64,000 bases of DNA from contig NZ_CP047569.1 in assembly GCF_009903625.1 (NCBI RefSeq), positions 1,024,501 to 1,088,500 of the forward strand. The letters are read 5' to 3'. Below are positions 37,153 to 46,163 of the stretch, piece by piece. Below the pieces are notes generated by a model. It had not been told where the DNA came from, did no database searches, and was given only the letters and a program-made list of their open reading frames with translations. The stretch's first letter is position 1. Every line of letters begins with the position of its first letter. Both the position numbers and the translations under genes were made by a program. The stretch comes from Microbulbifer sp. ALW1. Its GTDB lineage: Bacteria; Pseudomonadota; Gammaproteobacteria; Pseudomonadales; Cellvibrionaceae.

Positions 37153-37770
37153 CTAGTGATCCGCTTGCGCGGGACTGGCTTCCGCCGGCGCCGGGTCAGG
37201 CTCCGTGGCCTGTTCGGGCGCTTGTGCCGGAATGGCTTGTGGTGCTTGGTAGGACTCCAGGTAGCGGCGGATGTAGGGCTTGTGGGTATAGAGTATGTCT
37301 TCCGGTAACTGGTCGAGGTCGAAGAAGCGATAACCGAAGATTTCACTGTCGCGAATCATCACTCGCTTGTCCTGCAGGCGCCCGCGGATGGCGATGTTGA
37401 TGATCCCGGAACGCGGGACCTTGTTCACCTCCAGCACCTCAAAATCGTCGATGCGGATATCCAGCTCCTCATCCAGCTCTCGCCGCGCCGACTCCTCGAA
37501 GGATTCATGGCGCTCCACCCAGCCGCCGGGCAGCGCCCACTTGTCTTGGTAGCTGTGGCGAACCAGCAGCAGTTGCCGATCGCGCTCCACAAAATACACC
37601 ATCCCCACCACAAACTTGTCGGTCAGTGCATAGGAGATATTCCAGCGCAGCTTGGGCGACAGCTGGCGGTAAATTTCATACTTGAGACCGGGAAACAATA
37701 CGAACGCCAGTGCTGCCAGCAAGCCCAGCAACACTGTCGCAAGAATACTTTTCTTCAGGATTCGTCGCAT
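37153..37770 (-). CDS. Membrane-anchored Nudix hydrolase
   Basis: A 205-residue protein. An N-terminal hydrophobic anchor (about residues 9-27, ILATVLLGLLAALAFVLFPG) precedes a Nudix domain with the box GWVERHESFEESARRELDEELDI. The last Gly of the consensus GX5EX7REUXEEXGU is Asp, while the metal-binding REUXEE core is intact. The C-terminal tail is rich in Ala/Pro/Gln and probably disordered. Substrate is unknown; an anchored Nudix enzyme is less usual. It is convergent with hutG. Confidence 0.8.
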   Translation of the reverse strand: MRRILKKSILATVLLGLLAALAFVLFPGLKYEIYRQLSPKLRWNISYALTDKFVVGMVYFVERDRQLLLVRHSYQDKWALPGGWVERHESFEESARRELDEELDIRIDDFEVLEVNKVPRSGIINIAIRGRLQDKRVMIRDSEIFGYRFFDLDQLPEDILYTHKPYIRRYLESYQAPQAIPAQAPEQATEPDPAPAEASPAQADH

Positions 37771-37799
37771 ATTCCCGAAACTGCTGTTACCGCAAATAA

Positions 37800-38303
37800 C
37801 TAGGTTCGTACACCCAGATTGTACTTGTTCATGACTGCCCGAGACATGACCGCGTAGCGTTGATACTCGTGAACCCGCAAGCCAATGGAAAAGGTCAGCC
37901 CGCGCAATTCTTCCAGCGAGCGGACATCCGTCGCAGCCGGGCCTCTTCCCCCTGTAACACTGACCGAATAAATAGCCCCCGAGTTCCTCTCTACCGCCTG
38001 GAAGCGGTCGTGGCGCTCATCACTCAGGTTGAGGTTGTCATCAATATGGCGATGAAAACGCTGAAAGACGTCATGTGCCCCTACGGTTTTCACAAAACGG
38101 ATATCCGTGAGGTGGGCGGGAGTGCCGTTGTAAGCGGGGCTGATGTGCGGGTAGCGGTGGGTTTCGCGGCCGGTTAACGTCTGGTCACTTTTGGACATCT
38201 TCACGAAAATGCTGGATCCATGTCGCGCCTGGATCACGGCCATGCTGTGTTCAGAGACACCGTAAGATTTCAGGATACTTTTTAGCTGTTCCATGTTTGG
38301 CAT
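37800..38303 (-). CDS. Hypothetical protein
   Basis: A 167-residue soluble, basic and His-rich protein without a recognisable domain, signal or membrane segment. The start MPNMEQLKS was chosen for the AAGGATGAG sequence upstream; three further in-frame ATGs lie within 27 bases before it. Visible blocks are VKTVGAHDVFQRFHRHIDDNLNL and SIGLRVHEYQRYAVMSRAVMNKY. It ends 29 bases before the Nudix gene start, so co-transcription is likely. Function unassigned. Confidence 0.55.
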   Translation of the reverse strand: MPNMEQLKSILKSYGVSEHSMAVIQARHGSSIFVKMSKSDQTLTGRETHRYPHISPAYNGTPAHLTDIRFVKTVGAHDVFQRFHRHIDDNLNLSDERHDRFQAVERNSGAIYSVSVTGGRGPAATDVRSLEELRGLTFSIGLRVHEYQRYAVMSRAVMNKYNLGVRT

Positions 38304-38409
38304 TGTTCTCATCCTTGTGATTGTAAGCATACATCCTGTTTCTGTGCCGGCTTATTCCGGATCGCGCGGCTATTGCCAAACGCGCTAATACCTTTAGTGG
38401 AGTCGGCTT

Positions 38410-38541
38410 ATGGATAATACCTATTTTCTTGCCCGGTTGATGGATTTACGAGGCGGGAGGGGCACACGGCAATGGCTGGCCCTGCCTGTTCCGGTCAGCA
38501 GAGCGTGGCTTTTTGCACTATTTTCCGGGGGTGTGGTCTGA
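38410..38541 (+). CDS. Possible small ORF upstream of the beta-lactamase
   Basis: A 43-codon open frame (MDNTYFLARLMDLRGGRG..., ending ALFSGGVV) with GGAG 7 bases before its ATG, ending 37 bases before the beta-lactamase start. It could be a leader peptide or a small protein. It is short and has no recognised homology, so it may be chance. Confidence 0.3.
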   Translation: MDNTYFLARLMDLRGGRGTRQWLALPVPVSRAWLFALFSGGVV

Positions 38542-38578
38542 CGATGAACAATAAATCTGGATGCTCAGGGAAACTGCC

Positions 38579-39805
38579 ATGCCATTGTTGGGTTTGAAAT
38601 TGCGCCATGTTTTGGCTTGGGGGTTGATGGCGCTGTGCGTATCGGCAAGTTCCTTCGCAGCGCCGGCACGCGTGGACCCGGAGAAACTGCAGGCGCTGGT
38701 GGTCGAGGCAATTCGGCCAGTTGTGGAAAAGTATCAGGTGCCGGGCATGGCCCTTGCCCTGACGGTGGATGGGGAGCCTTACTTTTTTAATATGGGGGAA
38801 ACCTCGGCGGAGGCCGGGAATCTGGTTACGGAGCACACACTTTTTGAAATCGGCTCCGTCAGTAAAACATTTACCGCGACGCTGGCGGCCTATGCCGAAT
38901 TGACCGGTACCCTGTCACTGAAGGATCCGGTCAGCCTGCACCTGCCGGAATTGCGTGGTTCGGCCATGGATGGGGTGACACTGCTCAATCTGGCCACCCA
39001 TACGGCAGGTCACTTCCCACTGCAGGTGCCATCGGACATTGAGAACAACCGGCAGTTACTGGCTTATCTGAAACAGTGGCAACCGCAGTATTTTCCCGGC
39101 ACCAGCCGCACTTACGCCAATCCGGGGATAGGGTTGCTGGGGCTGATCACCGCAGAGAAATTACGTCAGCCCTACGCCAAGGTCATGCAGGAGAAAATCT
39201 TTCAGGGCCTGGGATTGGGGGATACCTATATCTCGGTGCCAGCGGAGAAGATGTCCGATTATGCCCAGGGGTACAACCGCGATGATAAAGCGGTGCGGGT
39301 GAATATCGGCGTGCTGGGAGAAGAGGCTTACGGGGTCAAGTCCAGTGCTGCGGATCTGGTGCGTTACCTGGGGATCCATATGCAGCTGGTGCAGGCCTCC
39401 CCCGAACTGGAAAAGGCCCTGGCGGCAACCCGCGAGGGGCACTTCAAAACTGAGTTCTATGTGCAGGACCTGGTGTGGGAGCAGTACGCGCTACCCGTGC
39501 GGGCCGATACCCTGTTACAAGGCAACTCCCGCATGATGATCACCGAAGATCACCCGGTTGAACCCATCCGGCCTCCCCTGGCGCCGCAAAAAAATGTGTT
39601 GATCAACAAAACCGGGTCCACCAGTGGCTTTTCCACTTATGTGGCATTCATTCCGGAACAGCGCTTTGGTTTTGTTCTGCTTGCCAATAAATACTTCCCC
39701 AACGACGCGCGAATCGAAGTCCTGTACAAAATTCTGCAGGTGTTACTCCCTGAGGTGACCGTCACCGGAGCCGCAACCAGCCCGAAGCTTACCTCGAAGA
39801 AATAG
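38579..39805 (+). CDS. ampC: Class C (AmpC-type) beta-lactamase
   Basis: A 408-residue periplasmic serine beta-lactamase with a signal peptide (about 1-28, ending ASSFAAPA). All three catalytic motifs are intact: S93-V-S-K96, Y179-A-N181 and K344-T-G346. The surrounding sequence (TLFEIGSVSKTFTATLAAYA, LATHTAGHFPLQVP, YGVKSSAADLVRYL, STYVAFIPEQRFGFVLLANKYFPN) follows enterobacterial AmpC closely. No ampR is adjacent, so an inducible ampR-ampC pair is not present here. The start has AGGGA at 7 bases; an ATG six codons upstream is less good. Confidence 0.9.
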   Translation: MPLLGLKLRHVLAWGLMALCVSASSFAAPARVDPEKLQALVVEAIRPVVEKYQVPGMALALTVDGEPYFFNMGETSAEAGNLVTEHTLFEIGSVSKTFTATLAAYAELTGTLSLKDPVSLHLPELRGSAMDGVTLLNLATHTAGHFPLQVPSDIENNRQLLAYLKQWQPQYFPGTSRTYANPGIGLLGLITAEKLRQPYAKVMQEKIFQGLGLGDTYISVPAEKMSDYAQGYNRDDKAVRVNIGVLGEEAYGVKSSAADLVRYLGIHMQLVQASPELEKALAATREGHFKTEFYVQDLVWEQYALPVRADTLLQGNSRMMITEDHPVEPIRPPLAPQKNVLINKTGSTSGFSTYVAFIPEQRFGFVLLANKYFPNDARIEVLYKILQVLLPEVTVTGAATSPKLTSKK

Positions 39806-39884
39806 CATCCGCCGGATGGCTTGGCATGCTGCATGCATTCACCAAGCTAATGAACATCCAGTGTAGTTTCGGGGGAAGAGGTAA

Positions 39885-40658
39885 ATGCAGGCAGTCAACG
39901 CAACGAAGGAGTCCGGGGCTGAGCGTCATTTTATTGGCAAGGTGCAGTCGGCGGTGGATCCGAGAACCGGCGTGCGCCAGGTGAGCTGTGAATTTGATTC
40001 GGCGGGCTATCAACCCACGCTCTACCCTCAATTGGGAATTGCCCTGCCTGAGCCTATTGCGCGCTCGCTGCCCAAGCGGCAGGCGGGGTTTCTCGCGGGT
40101 CGCTACGCCGCAGCACTGGCGTTGCAGCACCTGGCCCCGGTACGCAATCAGGATCTGCAGGTGGGTATCGGCGAGCAGCGCAATCCGCTGTGGCCGAGCG
40201 GGGTGGTCGGTTCCATTTCTCATGTGGGCAGTGTAGCGGTGTGTGCTGTTAGTCGTCGTCTGGATATGGATTACCTGGGGATTGATGTGGAAGTCCTGAT
40301 TCCCACCCGGGTCTGCCGCGAGATTGCCACCATAGTGGCCACTCGGCGCGAGCGGGAGCTGCTCAGTGACCAGGGGCTGTCCGAGCGGGTGGCGCTTACC
40401 CTGATCTATTCCGCCAAAGAAAGCCTGTTCAAAGCCCTGTATCCATCGGTGCGAGACTACTTCGGGTTCGAAGTGGCCGAGGCCGTGGAGCTGCGGCTCG
40501 AGGAGCAGTCACTGGTGTTGCGTCTGACCGAACGCTTCGCAGACAAGCACAAGCTGCCGCGGGATTACCAGTGTCAGTTCACCCTGGGTGAGCACTGGAT
40601 ACAGTCGGTCACCTGCGGAAAGTTTCCGGGGCGCGCAAACCTGAAGGCCGTTGTCTGA
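39885..40658 (+). CDS. 4'-phosphopantetheinyl transferase, EntD type
   Basis: A 257-residue PPTase that loads the phosphopantetheine arm onto carrier proteins of NRPS/PKS pathways. Motifs: G109SISH113, G132IDVE136 (Mg binding) and SAKESLFKALYP (176-187), with the N-terminal RQAGFLAGRYAAALAL block of the EntD family. GAGG lies just before the ATG. No NRPS or PKS gene is in the window, so its clients lie elsewhere. Confidence 0.9.
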   Translation: MQAVNATKESGAERHFIGKVQSAVDPRTGVRQVSCEFDSAGYQPTLYPQLGIALPEPIARSLPKRQAGFLAGRYAAALALQHLAPVRNQDLQVGIGEQRNPLWPSGVVGSISHVGSVAVCAVSRRLDMDYLGIDVEVLIPTRVCREIATIVATRRERELLSDQGLSERVALTLIYSAKESLFKALYPSVRDYFGFEVAEAVELRLEEQSLVLRLTERFADKHKLPRDYQCQFTLGEHWIQSVTCGKFPGRANLKAVV

Positions 40659-40838
40659 TGCCTGGGCGCGTGCCGGTAGCCTTTACACAGTAAGTTTCCT
40701 CCTCGCCGGTCCTTCTCGCCGGCACCTCTCGCCGTTCTCTCTCTCGCGATCGTGGTACCCGGCTTCCCAACTTCATTCTGTACCCTAAATACGCGGGCCA
40801 GCCGATGGCTGGCTGCGGATCATCATTGATGAACGCAT

Positions 40839-40854
40839 ATGCAATTCATTGCAT
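40839..40854. promoter_or_regulatory. Palindrome upstream of the FAD oxidoreductase
   Basis: ATGCAAT-TC-ATTGCAT, a perfect 7-bp inverted repeat, lies 83 bases before the oxidoreductase start; a TATATAAA sequence follows it at about 40892. It is a candidate operator, possibly for the downstream TetR protein, though no similar site precedes that gene. Confidence 0.4.
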
Positions 40855-40936
40855 AACCTGCTGGTGAGGGCTAAGGTGGCTGAATAACGACGCTATATAA
40901 AGACACAATAAAAAAAGTATTCGTTGGAGGCTGCTC

Positions 40937-42658
40937 ATGATCGGGTCCAAATCTTCCCAGGGCGCCAGCCCGCAACCGGGCCGTTTGCGCATTGGCCGCC
41001 GCTATCGAGCGGGGCGACTCGACGGTCCCTACGATGCCATCGTGATTGGCTCTGGAATCGGCGGTCTCACCACCGCGGCACTGCTCAGTGACCAGGGCAA
41101 GAAGGTTCTGGTGCTGGAGCAGCACTACACCGCTGGCGGATTTACCCATGCCTACGATCGCCACGGCTACGAGTGGGATGTAGGGGTGCACTACATCGGT
41201 GATGTGGGCGAGCATCCGACCATGACCCGCAGGTTGTTCGATTTTATTTCCGGTGGTCGTCTGCAGTGGGCGCCCATGGACAGCACCTACGATCGGATCT
41301 GTCTCGGCGACAACCAGTACGATCTGGTGGCGGGGCGCCAGGCGTTTGTGGCGGAACTGTCCCGCCGTTTTCCCGGTGAGCAACAAGTCATTGAAGCGTA
41401 TCTGCAGCGGGTAATGGCGGTCGCCGCGGCCATGCCGCTGATCACCCTGGAGAAGTTGCTGCCCCGCTGGTGCTCTCCTGTTCTCAATCTGTACAAAAAA
41501 ATTCGCTGGCCCGCTTACCTCAATAAAACCACCTACGACGTATTGCGTGAATTGACGGACAACGAAGAGTTGATCGCGGTGCTCACCGGGCAGTGGGGCG
41601 ATAACGGTATGACGCCGCAGTCCGGCAGCTTCATCATTCACGCGCTGATCGCCAAACACTACCTCTATGGTGGCTATTACCCGATTGGTGGTTCCAGTCA
41701 ATTTGCCGAAACGATCATTCCCCAGATCCAGAAATCCGGTGGTGAGGTGTTTACCTATGCGCGGGTGGAGACCCTGTTGCTGGATGGCAAGCGGGTAACC
41801 GGCGTGCGCATGGCGGATGGCACTGAGATTCTGACGCCGGCGGTGATCTCCAATGCCGGGGTCTTCAATACCTTCGAAAAGTTGCTGCCGCAAAGTGCGG
41901 CTGATGCGGCGGGGTATCTGTGTCAGTTGCGCGAGGTCAGACCTTCCATGAGTCACCTGTGCCTGTACATCGGGTTGCAGAAAACGGCGGCGGAACTGGG
42001 GCTGCCGAAAACCAATTACTGGCTTTATCCCAGCGCCGATTACGAGGGCGATTTTGCGACCTACCTGGAGAATCCGCAGGCGGAGATTCCGCTGGTGTAT
42101 ATCTCCTTTCCTTCAGCCAAGGATCCCAGTTTCGAGCAGCGCTACCCGGGCCGGGCCACCATTGAAATAGTGGCACCGGCCAAGTTTGCCTGGTTCGAAC
42201 ACTGGAAAGGGGAAACCTGGGGCAAGCGCGGTGACGAGTATGAGGCCCTGAAACAGCAGTTCAGTGAACGGTTGCTGGAACATTTATACCGGCACTTCCC
42301 GCAACTGCGCGGACAGATTGATTACAGTGAATTATCCACGCCGCTTTCCACCCGCTATTTCTGTGAATATCAGCATGGCGAAATCTACGGGCTAGATCAC
42401 GATCCGGCGCGCTTTACCCGAAACTGGCTGCGCCCGAAAACCCGCATCAAGGGTTTGTACCTGACAGGGCAGGACATTATGAGTTGTGGCGTTGCCGGCG
42501 CTCTGTTCGCGGGATTAGTCACGGCGCAAAGCCTGCTGGGGTGGCGACGGGGCGGAGCACTGATGTTGCGTATTTTTGGTGCGAAAACCGCAAAAAGTTC
42601 GGGGATAAAAGCCGGGAAGCTATTGTCTGAAAAACCAGACCCCCAGCTGGAAGCGTGA
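40937..42658 (+). CDS. FAD-dependent oxidoreductase, phytoene-desaturase/retinol-saturase type
   Basis: A 573-residue NAD(P)/FAD amine-oxidase-fold protein. The Rossmann signature is YDAIVIGSGIGGLTTAALLSDQGKKVLVLEQHYTAGG. The C-terminal FAD region is GLYLTGQDIMSCGVAGALFAGLVTAQSLLG. The pattern is that of carotenoid isomerase/all-trans-retinol 13,14-reductase relatives (CrtISO-like). The substrate, an unsaturated isoprenoid or lipid, cannot be fixed. GGAGG precedes the ATG. A TetR gene lies 180 bases downstream. Confidence 0.85.
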   Translation: MIGSKSSQGASPQPGRLRIGRRYRAGRLDGPYDAIVIGSGIGGLTTAALLSDQGKKVLVLEQHYTAGGFTHAYDRHGYEWDVGVHYIGDVGEHPTMTRRLFDFISGGRLQWAPMDSTYDRICLGDNQYDLVAGRQAFVAELSRRFPGEQQVIEAYLQRVMAVAAAMPLITLEKLLPRWCSPVLNLYKKIRWPAYLNKTTYDVLRELTDNEELIAVLTGQWGDNGMTPQSGSFIIHALIAKHYLYGGYYPIGGSSQFAETIIPQIQKSGGEVFTYARVETLLLDGKRVTGVRMADGTEILTPAVISNAGVFNTFEKLLPQSAADAAGYLCQLREVRPSMSHLCLYIGLQKTAAELGLPKTNYWLYPSADYEGDFATYLENPQAEIPLVYISFPSAKDPSFEQRYPGRATIEIVAPAKFAWFEHWKGETWGKRGDEYEALKQQFSERLLEHLYRHFPQLRGQIDYSELSTPLSTRYFCEYQHGEIYGLDHDPARFTRNWLRPKTRIKGLYLTGQDIMSCGVAGALFAGLVTAQSLLGWRRGGALMLRIFGAKTAKSSGIKAGKLLSEKPDPQLEA

Positions 42659-42838
42659 GGCGGTGAAGCCGTGGAGCAGGCGGTGAATCAGGCCGTGGAG
42701 TAGAAAGGGCTCACTGATCGGTGAAAATAGTCATTAGTGGCGGGTTTCTCCTGTTTGGGCGATTGACCAGCATATGACCTTTGTATAGGGTTGCCGCCCG
42801 TATTTTGACCAAGCACGAATATCCTCGAGGCAACCCCC

Positions 42839-43525
42839 ATGGCTAGCAGCAATGGCACTCTCCGCAAGGCGTCTGAGGCCAAGCAGGCACCCGTGAATAA
42901 AAAAGCGGAAAAACGCGAGATTGCCAAGGCAAAAATCCTCGACGCGACCCTGAACCTGATTGCCGACCAGGGGCTGGCGGCGCTGTCCCATCGCACCATT
43001 GCCAAGGCTGCCGGCGTGCAGCTGGCGATGACGACCTACTATTTCCAGACGTTCGACAACCTGCTGCTTGCGGCTTTCCGCTCCTTCAAAGATGACATGT
43101 CCCCGGTGCTGGGTGACCTGGAGCAGAAGCAGCAGTTACTGCTCGCCAGATGTGAGTTGGCTGCCGACGGAAAGTTGGAGGTCGAGCAATACCTTCAGGG
43201 CCTGTGTGACCTGATTGAAGAGTTCTTCGCCGGTGAGCAGGAGGCGCGCAACCGCCAGCTTAAGATTGAAAGCCAATTCCTGTTCCAGCAATTCCTGCCA
43301 GACGCGGTGCGCGATGAGGTGCGGGAATACACGCTTGCTCTACAGGCGCTTTCTCAGCGTTTTTGCACGCCGTTTGGCTCGGGGCTGTCGGACGTGGATG
43401 GACGTTTGCTGCTGGCCGTGGTGCAGTATCTGGAGTTTTCCCGGGTCAGCAGCCTGGGGTTCACGGGCCTGGACAACCGCAAAATGATTGAGCGATTGTT
43501 GCGAGGCTTTTTGCAGCCGGTGTAA
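42839..43525 (+). CDS. TetR/AcrR-family regulator
   Basis: A 228-residue one-component repressor. The N-terminal HTH is AKILDATLNLIADQGLAALSHRTIAKAAGVQLAMTTYYFQTFDNLLLAAF, and the C-terminal helical ligand domain has FFAGEQEARNRQLKIESQFLFQQFLP. About 25 basic residues precede the HTH. GAGG precedes the ATG. It lies between the FAD oxidoreductase and an iron alcohol dehydrogenase, either of which may be its target. Confidence 0.9.
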   Translation: MASSNGTLRKASEAKQAPVNKKAEKREIAKAKILDATLNLIADQGLAALSHRTIAKAAGVQLAMTTYYFQTFDNLLLAAFRSFKDDMSPVLGDLEQKQQLLLARCELAADGKLEVEQYLQGLCDLIEEFFAGEQEARNRQLKIESQFLFQQFLPDAVRDEVREYTLALQALSQRFCTPFGSGLSDVDGRLLLAVVQYLEFSRVSSLGFTGLDNRKMIERLLRGFLQPV

Positions 43526-43637
43526 TCAACGGGCTTGAATCCCGACCGGTACTGGCAAACCGCCATCCGAAGTGGGAGGTAATGGTCAAGCCTCCCGCCC
43601 CGCCGTTCAATGGTTTCCCTGAAATGACGGGTGCCAT

Positions 43638-44801
43638 ATGCAAAATTTCACGTTTTCCACCACCAAAACCATCATCTGTGAAGCAGGTGCCGCAGAGAAG
43701 TTGGCGGATCACTGCCGGTCTGCCGGTGCTCATCGGGTTCTGCTGGTGACGGATTCGGGTATCGTCAACGCCGGACTGCTGGACGCTGTACTGCCCGGGT
43801 TTGACTGCACCGACCTGCGCCTGGGGATATTTGACCGGGTGGAAGCGGACCCGAAAACGGCCACGGTGGAGGCCGCGGTGCACGCGGCCCGCGCGCTGGC
43901 AGCGGATATGGTGGTGGGCTTCGGCGGTGGCAGTTCCATGGATGTGGCCAAGCTGGTGGCAGTGCTGGCGCACCCGGATTGCCGCCAGTCCCTCGACGAG
44001 CTCTACGGCGTCGGCAATGTACTCGGCCCGCGCCTGCCTCTGTTACAGATACCCACAACTGCCGGCACAGGCTCGGAAGTGACCCCCATTTCCATCGTTA
44101 CCACCGGCGAAACTACCAAGGCCGGTATCGTCTCGCCACTGCTGCAACCGGATACCGCATTGCTGGACGCCAGGCTGACATTGGGGTTGCCACCAGCAGT
44201 GACCGCTGCCACCGGTGTGGATGCCATGGTGCATGCCATCGAGGCCTACACCAGCGCGCACAAAAAGAACCCGGTTTCCGATATGCTCGCCCGCGAGGGG
44301 TTGCGCCTGTTGTCCGAGAATATTGCCGCCGCTACCCACACCGGCAGCCAAATTGAGGCCCGCAGCCATATGCTGTTGGGGGCGCTCTACGCCGGCCAGG
44401 CCTTTGCCAATGCACCGGTGGCCGCAGTGCATGCACTGGCCTACCCCCTCGGCGGGCACTTCCATATTCCCCACGGCCTCAGCAATTCCCTGGTACTGCC
44501 CCATGTGCTGCGATTCAATGCGCCGCAGGCCGCGGCACTCTATGCCGAACTGGCGCCCTGTATTATGGGGCGCGATGTTGCGAGCGGCTCGGCGGAGGTA
44601 CAGGCGGAAGCGCTGGTGTGCTGGCTGGAAAACCTGATTGCCGAGCTGGGCCTGCCCAGTCGTCTGCGGGATTGCGGGGTTACCGAGGAGAGTCTCCCGC
44701 GACTGGCGGCGGACGCGATGCAGCAGCAGCGCCTGCTGGTCAACAATCCGCGCACGGTTACCGAGCAGGACGCATTGGCGATTTACCGCGCGGCGTTTTA
44801 A
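43638..44801 (+). CDS. Iron-containing alcohol dehydrogenase
   Basis: A 387-residue group III (Fe-ADH) dehydrogenase. The NAD-binding FGGGSSMDVAKLVAVLA and TTAGTGSEVTPISIVTT are present, and the metal ligands lie in GVDAMVHAIEAYTS and AVHALAYPLGGHFHIPHGLSNS. Members reduce aldehydes, lactaldehyde or maleylacetate; the substrate here is not defined. The following genes for a hot-dog thioesterase and an extradiol-family protein are close, suggesting an aromatic or acyl-CoA related operon. Confidence 0.9.
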   Translation: MQNFTFSTTKTIICEAGAAEKLADHCRSAGAHRVLLVTDSGIVNAGLLDAVLPGFDCTDLRLGIFDRVEADPKTATVEAAVHAARALAADMVVGFGGGSSMDVAKLVAVLAHPDCRQSLDELYGVGNVLGPRLPLLQIPTTAGTGSEVTPISIVTTGETTKAGIVSPLLQPDTALLDARLTLGLPPAVTAATGVDAMVHAIEAYTSAHKKNPVSDMLAREGLRLLSENIAAATHTGSQIEARSHMLLGALYAGQAFANAPVAAVHALAYPLGGHFHIPHGLSNSLVLPHVLRFNAPQAAALYAELAPCIMGRDVASGSAEVQAEALVCWLENLIAELGLPSRLRDCGVTEESLPRLAADAMQQQRLLVNNPRTVTEQDALAIYRAAF

Positions 44802-44833
44802 TGGCTTAACGGCAATAAACACAAAGAGAAAAA

Positions 44834-45277
44834 ATGTCACAGCAAGCTAACGCAAGTGAGCACTTTGCCCGGGATTACTACCGGGTGTTCTATCCCATCA
44901 CCACCCGTTGGCACGACAATGATATATACGGCCATGTAAATAACGTGATCTATTACAGCTACTTCGACAGCGCGGTAAACCGTTACCTGATCGAGGAGGG
45001 TAGACTGGATATCCACAACAGCGACATCGTGGCCTTTGTGGTCAATTCCAGCTGTGACTACCGCGCACCAATTGCCTATCCCCAGCAGCTGGAAACGGGC
45101 ATCCGGGTAGAGAAGTTGGGGAACAGTTCGGTGGTATACCGGGTGGGAATATTCCCTGCAGGGGCAGAGGAAGCCGCGGCCAGCGGCAGTTTTACCCATG
45201 TGTTTGTGGCGCGTTCGGAAAACCGCTCGGTACCGATTCCGGAGGCTATCCGTCAGTCCCTGTCACGCATCGGCTAG
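44834..45277 (+). CDS. Acyl-CoA thioesterase, YbgC/4-hydroxybenzoyl-CoA type
   Basis: A 147-residue hot-dog-fold thioesterase. RWHDNDIYGHVNNVIYYSYFDSAVN carries the catalytic Asp of the 4HBT family, followed by the usual SCDYRAPIAYPQQLETGIRVEKLGNSSVVY core. The start is 33 bases after the dehydrogenase gene. It likely hydrolyses a short or aromatic acyl-CoA. Confidence 0.88.
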   Translation: MSQQANASEHFARDYYRVFYPITTRWHDNDIYGHVNNVIYYSYFDSAVNRYLIEEGRLDIHNSDIVAFVVNSSCDYRAPIAYPQQLETGIRVEKLGNSSVVYRVGIFPAGAEEAAASGSFTHVFVARSENRSVPIPEAIRQSLSRIG

Positions 45278-45314
45278 AATGGTTCCCGAAATCTTTGATT
45301 CAGAGGGAATGCGG

Positions 45315-46142
45315 ATGCCGACTCCAAGTGCGCAACCGGAAGTGTTGTTTGTCTCCCACGGTGGTGGCCCTCTACCGTTGCTGGGCGATCCGGGGCATGC
45401 AGAACTGGTGAACTGTTTACAGCAGATCGCTGGCCGCCTGCGCAAACCATCGGCCATCCTGATCATCAGCGCCCACTGGGAGGAAAGTCAGCCCAGTATT
45501 ACTTTCGCCAGCCATCCCCCGTTGATTTATGACTACTACGGATTTCCCGATGAGTCTTATTCCATCGAGTATCCGGCACCCGGGGAGCCGGCACTGGCGC
45601 AGGCGGTTTATGACGCCTTGTCGCAGTCTGGTATCAAGGCGCGAAAAGATGCCAGCCGGGGTTTTGACCACGGCCTGTTTGTACCGTTGAAACTCCTCTT
45701 TCCACAGGCGGATATTCCCTGTGTACAGTTGTCGCTCAAGAGCAACCTGAGTGCCGCAGAGCATCTGGCGATTGGCGCTGCGCTGCGAGGTCTCGAGTGG
45801 GAAAACCTGCTGGTGCTCGGTTCCGGATTCTCGTTTCACAATATGAAGGCTTTTTTTGCCGCCGAAACCGATGAATCCCGCCATCTGAATAGCGCCTTCG
45901 AGCAGTGGCTACACGAGACCTGTACCAGTGCCGCACTCACGGAAACCGAGCGAGCGGAGCGTCTGGTGCACTGGCCCAGTGCACCCGGCGCGCGCTTCTG
46001 TCATCCGCGGGAAGAACATTTATTGCCGCTGCATGTGTGCTATGGCATAGCGCAGGCCCCCTGCGCGGAGCCGTTTGCGCTGGACATCCTGCACAAGCGG
46101 GCCAGCATGTATTTATGGCCAGCGGCGCTCGCATCTGCTTGA
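45315..46142 (+). CDS. Extradiol ring-cleavage dioxygenase family (LigB/YgiD-like)
   Basis: A 275-residue class III extradiol-fold protein of the 4,5-DOPA dioxygenase type. Conserved metal and active-site positions are LFVSHGGGPLPLLGD, LIISAHWEE, ASRGFDHGLFVPLKLLFPQADIPCVQLSL and LVLGSGFSFHNM. The start was chosen at MPTPSAQ because AGAGGG lies 7 bases upstream; two upstream ATGs are also in frame. Substrate unknown. It follows the thioesterase gene by 37 bases. Confidence 0.85.
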   Translation: MPTPSAQPEVLFVSHGGGPLPLLGDPGHAELVNCLQQIAGRLRKPSAILIISAHWEESQPSITFASHPPLIYDYYGFPDESYSIEYPAPGEPALAQAVYDALSQSGIKARKDASRGFDHGLFVPLKLLFPQADIPCVQLSLKSNLSAAEHLAIGAALRGLEWENLLVLGSGFSFHNMKAFFAAETDESRHLNSAFEQWLHETCTSAALTETERAERLVHWPSAPGARFCHPREEHLLPLHVCYGIAQAPCAEPFALDILHKRASMYLWPAALASA

Positions 46143-46163
46143 GTTGATACCATCCCGATAACA

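Noticed and set aside
40702..40734. Repeated CTCGCC(GG) units after the PPTase gene
   Set aside because: Low-complexity pyrimidine-rich run; irregular spacing, so not a CRISPR or iteron array.
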